Assembly (NCBI GenBank): GCA_002412715.1 | Contig: DHVP01000029.1 | Coordinates: 1-64,000, forward strand | Length of the DNA stretch: 64,000 bases | From: Deltaproteobacteria bacterium UBA5205 | Lineage (GTDB): Bacteria; Desulfobacterota; Syntrophorhabdia; Syntrophorhabdales; Syntrophorhabdaceae | Direction of reading: 5' to 3' | Shown: positions 62,058 through 64,000 of the stretch, in pieces | Layout of the letters: the number at the start of each line of letters is the position of its first letter | How positions within the stretch are numbered: the stretch's first letter is position 1 | The notes under the pieces: generated by a model | What the model was told of the DNA's origin: nothing | Database searches by the model: none | The model's input: the letters and a program-made list of their open reading frames with translations, nothing else | Translations under genes and position numbers: made by a program

Positions 62058-63920
62058 TCACCCGTTTTCTCTCGACACCACATCCGATCCGGGCCGGTAT
62101 CTGGGCAAGGTGAACCAGAGGGTGGTTCCTGCGCCTTCAACACTGTGAGCCCCGACTTCTCCGCCGTGGGCGGTTACGATGTCCTTCACTATGGACAGTC
62201 CAAGCCCGACGCCGCCCGATGGGCTGTCCGGACCCCTGAAGAACCTGTCGAATATGTGCGGCAGGTCTTCTTCGGAGATACCTTTGCCGGTGTCCATGAT
62301 CTCGAACCTCACCGCATCAGTCTCGGGCAGGCTGCGGATCTCAATTGTCCCTCCTTGAGCAGTGTGGTGTATGGCGTTGATGACCAGGTTGGTGAGAACA
62401 ACAGTGATCTTCTCCGGGTCCGCAAGGACCATATCTCCCCGGGCAAGATCAGAGACAATCAACTGTATGGAGCTTTCCCTCCCGAGGTTTCCGTACTGGT
62501 TCCTTACCGATTGCAGCAGTTCCCCGGAATCTACAGGTATCGGTTCGATCCTGATCTTTCCTGCATTGATCTTCGAGATGTCCAGAAGTTCGTCGACCAT
62601 GGTCTGGAGTCTCTCGCAGTCTTCCCGTGCGGCATAGAGGAGGTCGAGCTGCTTCTCGTTGAGGTCGCCTATGCCGCGTTCCAGGCAGATATGTATGGCC
62701 ATCCTCAGCGATGTGAGCGGAGTCCGAAGCTCATGGGCCACCTTTGCAACGAGATCATGACCGAACTCGCTCAATCTTGCCAACCGTGTGACGTCCTGAA
62801 GGACGATGACGGCACCCGTGACGGCCCCTTCCATTTCGTACACCGGCGCCCCGCTTACAAGATAGGTAAGGGTACCCCTCGAAGTCGCTACCGGGAAAGA
62901 TTCCTCAAAGCCCCTCGGGCCGTAACGTCCTTTTCCGGAGAAGATGTGGTTGCTGACCCTGCCGACGGACGTGCCGACAACGGGCGGGATACCTTCGAAG
63001 AGGTCCTTTTTCCGGGTGGAGAAACTCGTCGAGAAAACCTCTTCGGCGGCCCGGTTCACCATAAGGAGGTCTCCCCCGGCCCCGAAGACAAAGACGGGAT
63101 CGTCAAAACTGTCAATTGTCGCCTGGGATGCCTGTTGTGCAAGGAGAAGTTCGCCGAGCGAGCTTCTCCGGTACTTCGCGAGACTTTCGGCCATTTTGTT
63201 GAAATCATTGGCGAGAGAGGCGATCTCATCACTCCCTCTTACCCTGGCCTTCGCGGCAAGGTCGCCTTTCTCTATCTGCCTCGCCGTATGGCCGAGGACA
63301 GCCAGCGGCCTGACTATCCAGGCAGTGAGCAGCATGGAGACGATCACGGCCACAGCAATAAAGAACAATGAAAGCGTTACGAGAACAACGTTCATGTTCT
63401 TCGTTTTCCTGTGGACGCGGTCGCTCTTCAGGACCATTGCGTCTTGATTCATGGCGAGAATCCGGTCTGCAGCGGTTTTTATGGATTGGAACTGGGGATA
63501 AAGCTCCTTAAAATAAAGGGTCTTTTCCTTTGCGCTTCCGTGCAGCGCCAGAAACTCGTCCTGTTTTGCCCGATACTGCCGCCAGGAATCGTCAAGCTGT
63601 CTCGTGGCCTCGATTTCGCCCTTCTCGGTGATATTGCTTTTTTGGAGGGCAAGTTCGGTCTCGAAGCGCGACCGGTGATCGAGGAATATGTCTTCGGCCT
63701 CCCGGCGCCGCCCCTCGATCACGAAAAAGGCGGCGGAATCCATCCGTTCCAAGGACTCCTTCATCTTCTGGACCGCAAGAACACTGCGGTAATTGTCTTT
63801 CAGGATCGTCTGGGAACTGTCCCCGATCCGCGACGTGGTAACTATGGAGAGTGTGCCGAGGAAAAAAAGCGCCACAACCAGGGGGAGTTGGGCCAGGAAC
63901 AGTTTCGTCCGCAAGGTCAT
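62058..63920 (-). CDS. Membrane histidine kinase (KinB-like: sensor-HAMP-PAS-HisKA-HATPase)
   Basis: 620 residues. Membrane helices at about 8-28 and 177-202 bracket a helical periplasmic sensor. HAMP (about 195-250), then PAS (about 260-380, DSFDDPVFVFGAGGDLLMVN), then the HisKA box KVAHELRTPLTSLRM with His396, and an ATPase domain with NLVINAIHHT, DTGKGI and GVGLGLSIV. Its ATG overlaps the stop of the upstream gene (ATGA), so the two are coupled. It ends only 5 bases from the convergent thioesterase gene. Confidence 0.93.
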   Translation of the reverse strand: MTLRTKLFLAQLPLVVALFFLGTLSIVTTSRIGDSSQTILKDNYRSVLAVQKMKESLERMDSAAFFVIEGRRREAEDIFLDHRSRFETELALQKSNITEKGEIEATRQLDDSWRQYRAKQDEFLALHGSAKEKTLYFKELYPQFQSIKTAADRILAMNQDAMVLKSDRVHRKTKNMNVVLVTLSLFFIAVAVIVSMLLTAWIVRPLAVLGHTARQIEKGDLAAKARVRGSDEIASLANDFNKMAESLAKYRRSSLGELLLAQQASQATIDSFDDPVFVFGAGGDLLMVNRAAEEVFSTSFSTRKKDLFEGIPPVVGTSVGRVSNHIFSGKGRYGPRGFEESFPVATSRGTLTYLVSGAPVYEMEGAVTGAVIVLQDVTRLARLSEFGHDLVAKVAHELRTPLTSLRMAIHICLERGIGDLNEKQLDLLYAAREDCERLQTMVDELLDISKINAGKIRIEPIPVDSGELLQSVRNQYGNLGRESSIQLIVSDLARGDMVLADPEKITVVLTNLVINAIHHTAQGGTIEIRSLPETDAVRFEIMDTGKGISEEDLPHIFDRFFRGPDSPSGGVGLGLSIVKDIVTAHGGEVGAHSVEGAGTTLWFTLPRYRPGSDVVSRENG

Positions 63921-64000
63921 TGGGTTTCCTCCCCCTTCTGTTCCGGTGTGGATATGATATAGAGGTCAAAGGACGCGGAGTACTGGAGCATCCTGAACAG
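63917..64000 (-). CDS. C-terminal end of a gene coupled to the KinB-like kinase; possibly KdpD-like
   Basis: 27 residues are visible before the TGA: they start LFRMLQYS and continue to FDLYIISTPEQ. This resembles the end of the universal-stress domain of KdpD-type proteins (a sequence ending ...DVYVI...). In some Deltaproteobacteria a short KdpD-like protein precedes a separate kinase. Only the tail is in the window, so the call is weak. Confidence 0.4.
   Translation of the reverse strand: MFRMLQYSASFDLYIISTPEQKGEETQ

Noticed and set aside
62145..63371. 408-residue forward open frame opposite the KinB-like kinase
   Set aside because: It is a shadow of the kinase, whose HisKA and ATPase motifs are on the minus strand.
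1..64000. CRISPR arrays, tRNA or rRNA genes, prophage or insertion sequence genes
   Set aside because: No regularly spaced direct repeats of CRISPR type, no tRNA-like cloverleaf with a T-loop motif, and no transposase or integrase motif were noticed on either strand. A tRNA or Rfam search could still find something missed by eye.

Overview
The window is a densely coded stretch of a Gram-negative-type, strictly anaerobic bacterium. It most resembles the former Deltaproteobacteria (Desulfobacterota), possibly a syntroph of the Syntrophorhabdus type. The evidence is the gene mix: two Nfn-type flavin electron-transfer enzymes, a NuoEFG-like soluble diaphorase set, a sensor kinase with a hydrogenase-like domain, a V/A-type ATPase operon, many PAS/REC histidine kinases and no aerobic respiratory genes. 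The taxonomic placement is inference. No rRNA, tRNA, CRISPR array, prophage or transposase gene was seen.

Layout. 1-8.7 kb: a very large cyclic beta-glucan synthase, truncated by the left edge, whose end overlaps a convergent Crp/Fnr regulator. 9.4-12.9 kb: purE, an Ntn-type P1 peptidase, a sirtuin and a mannose-1-phosphate guanylyltransferase in one close-packed run. 13-16.3 kb: a ComM-like AAA protein, a divergent YchF-type GTPase and a TIGR04076 protein. 16.3-18.1 kb: three unassigned membrane proteins. 18.4-20.5 kb: a hybrid PAS histidine kinase. 20.7-27.5 kb: a five-gene operon joining NuoE/NuoF/NuoG-like subunits to NfnA and NfnB. 27.8-30.6 kb: an orphan CheD, a flavin reductase, an ArsR regulator with a clear promoter and operator, and a NapH-like Fe-S membrane protein. 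30.6-37 kb: a ferredoxin/[FeFe]-hydrogenase-like histidine kinase, a receiver protein, a REC-PAS kinase and a fused NfnA-NfnB protein, closed by a strong terminator. 37.3-38.3 kb: a protein of unknown family. 38.6-47.2 kb: a nine-gene V/A-type ATPase operon. 47.3-53.1 kb: a DUF748/OmpA-like envelope protein, a B12-binding radical SAM protein, a decayed hydrolase fragment and a PDZ protein. 53.1-60.4 kb: a 1278-residue secreted mosaic protein with a zinc phospholipase C-like head, then two FecR-domain exported proteins. 60.5-64 kb: rlmN, a hotdog thioesterase, a KinB-like kinase and the tail of a KdpD-like protein.

How the parts fit. The most distinctive content is redox metabolism. The NuoEFG-like trio can pass electrons between NAD(H) and Fe-S carriers, and Nfn normally couples NADH, NADPH and ferredoxin. 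Their fusion into one operon suggests one multi-cofactor electron-transfer complex. A second, fused Nfn sits behind three signalling genes. The first of these keeps the cubane ligands of an H-cluster domain but has lost the proton-transfer cysteine, so it is more likely a redox or gas sensor than an enzyme. The ATPase operon has a single-hairpin proteolipid, as in Thermus.

Intergenic DNA carries several small repeat families: 9-nt-periodic repeats at three places, two copies of a GGGTAATGGGT-type element, two copies of an ATAGGTCC-type palindrome, and one MITE-like element.
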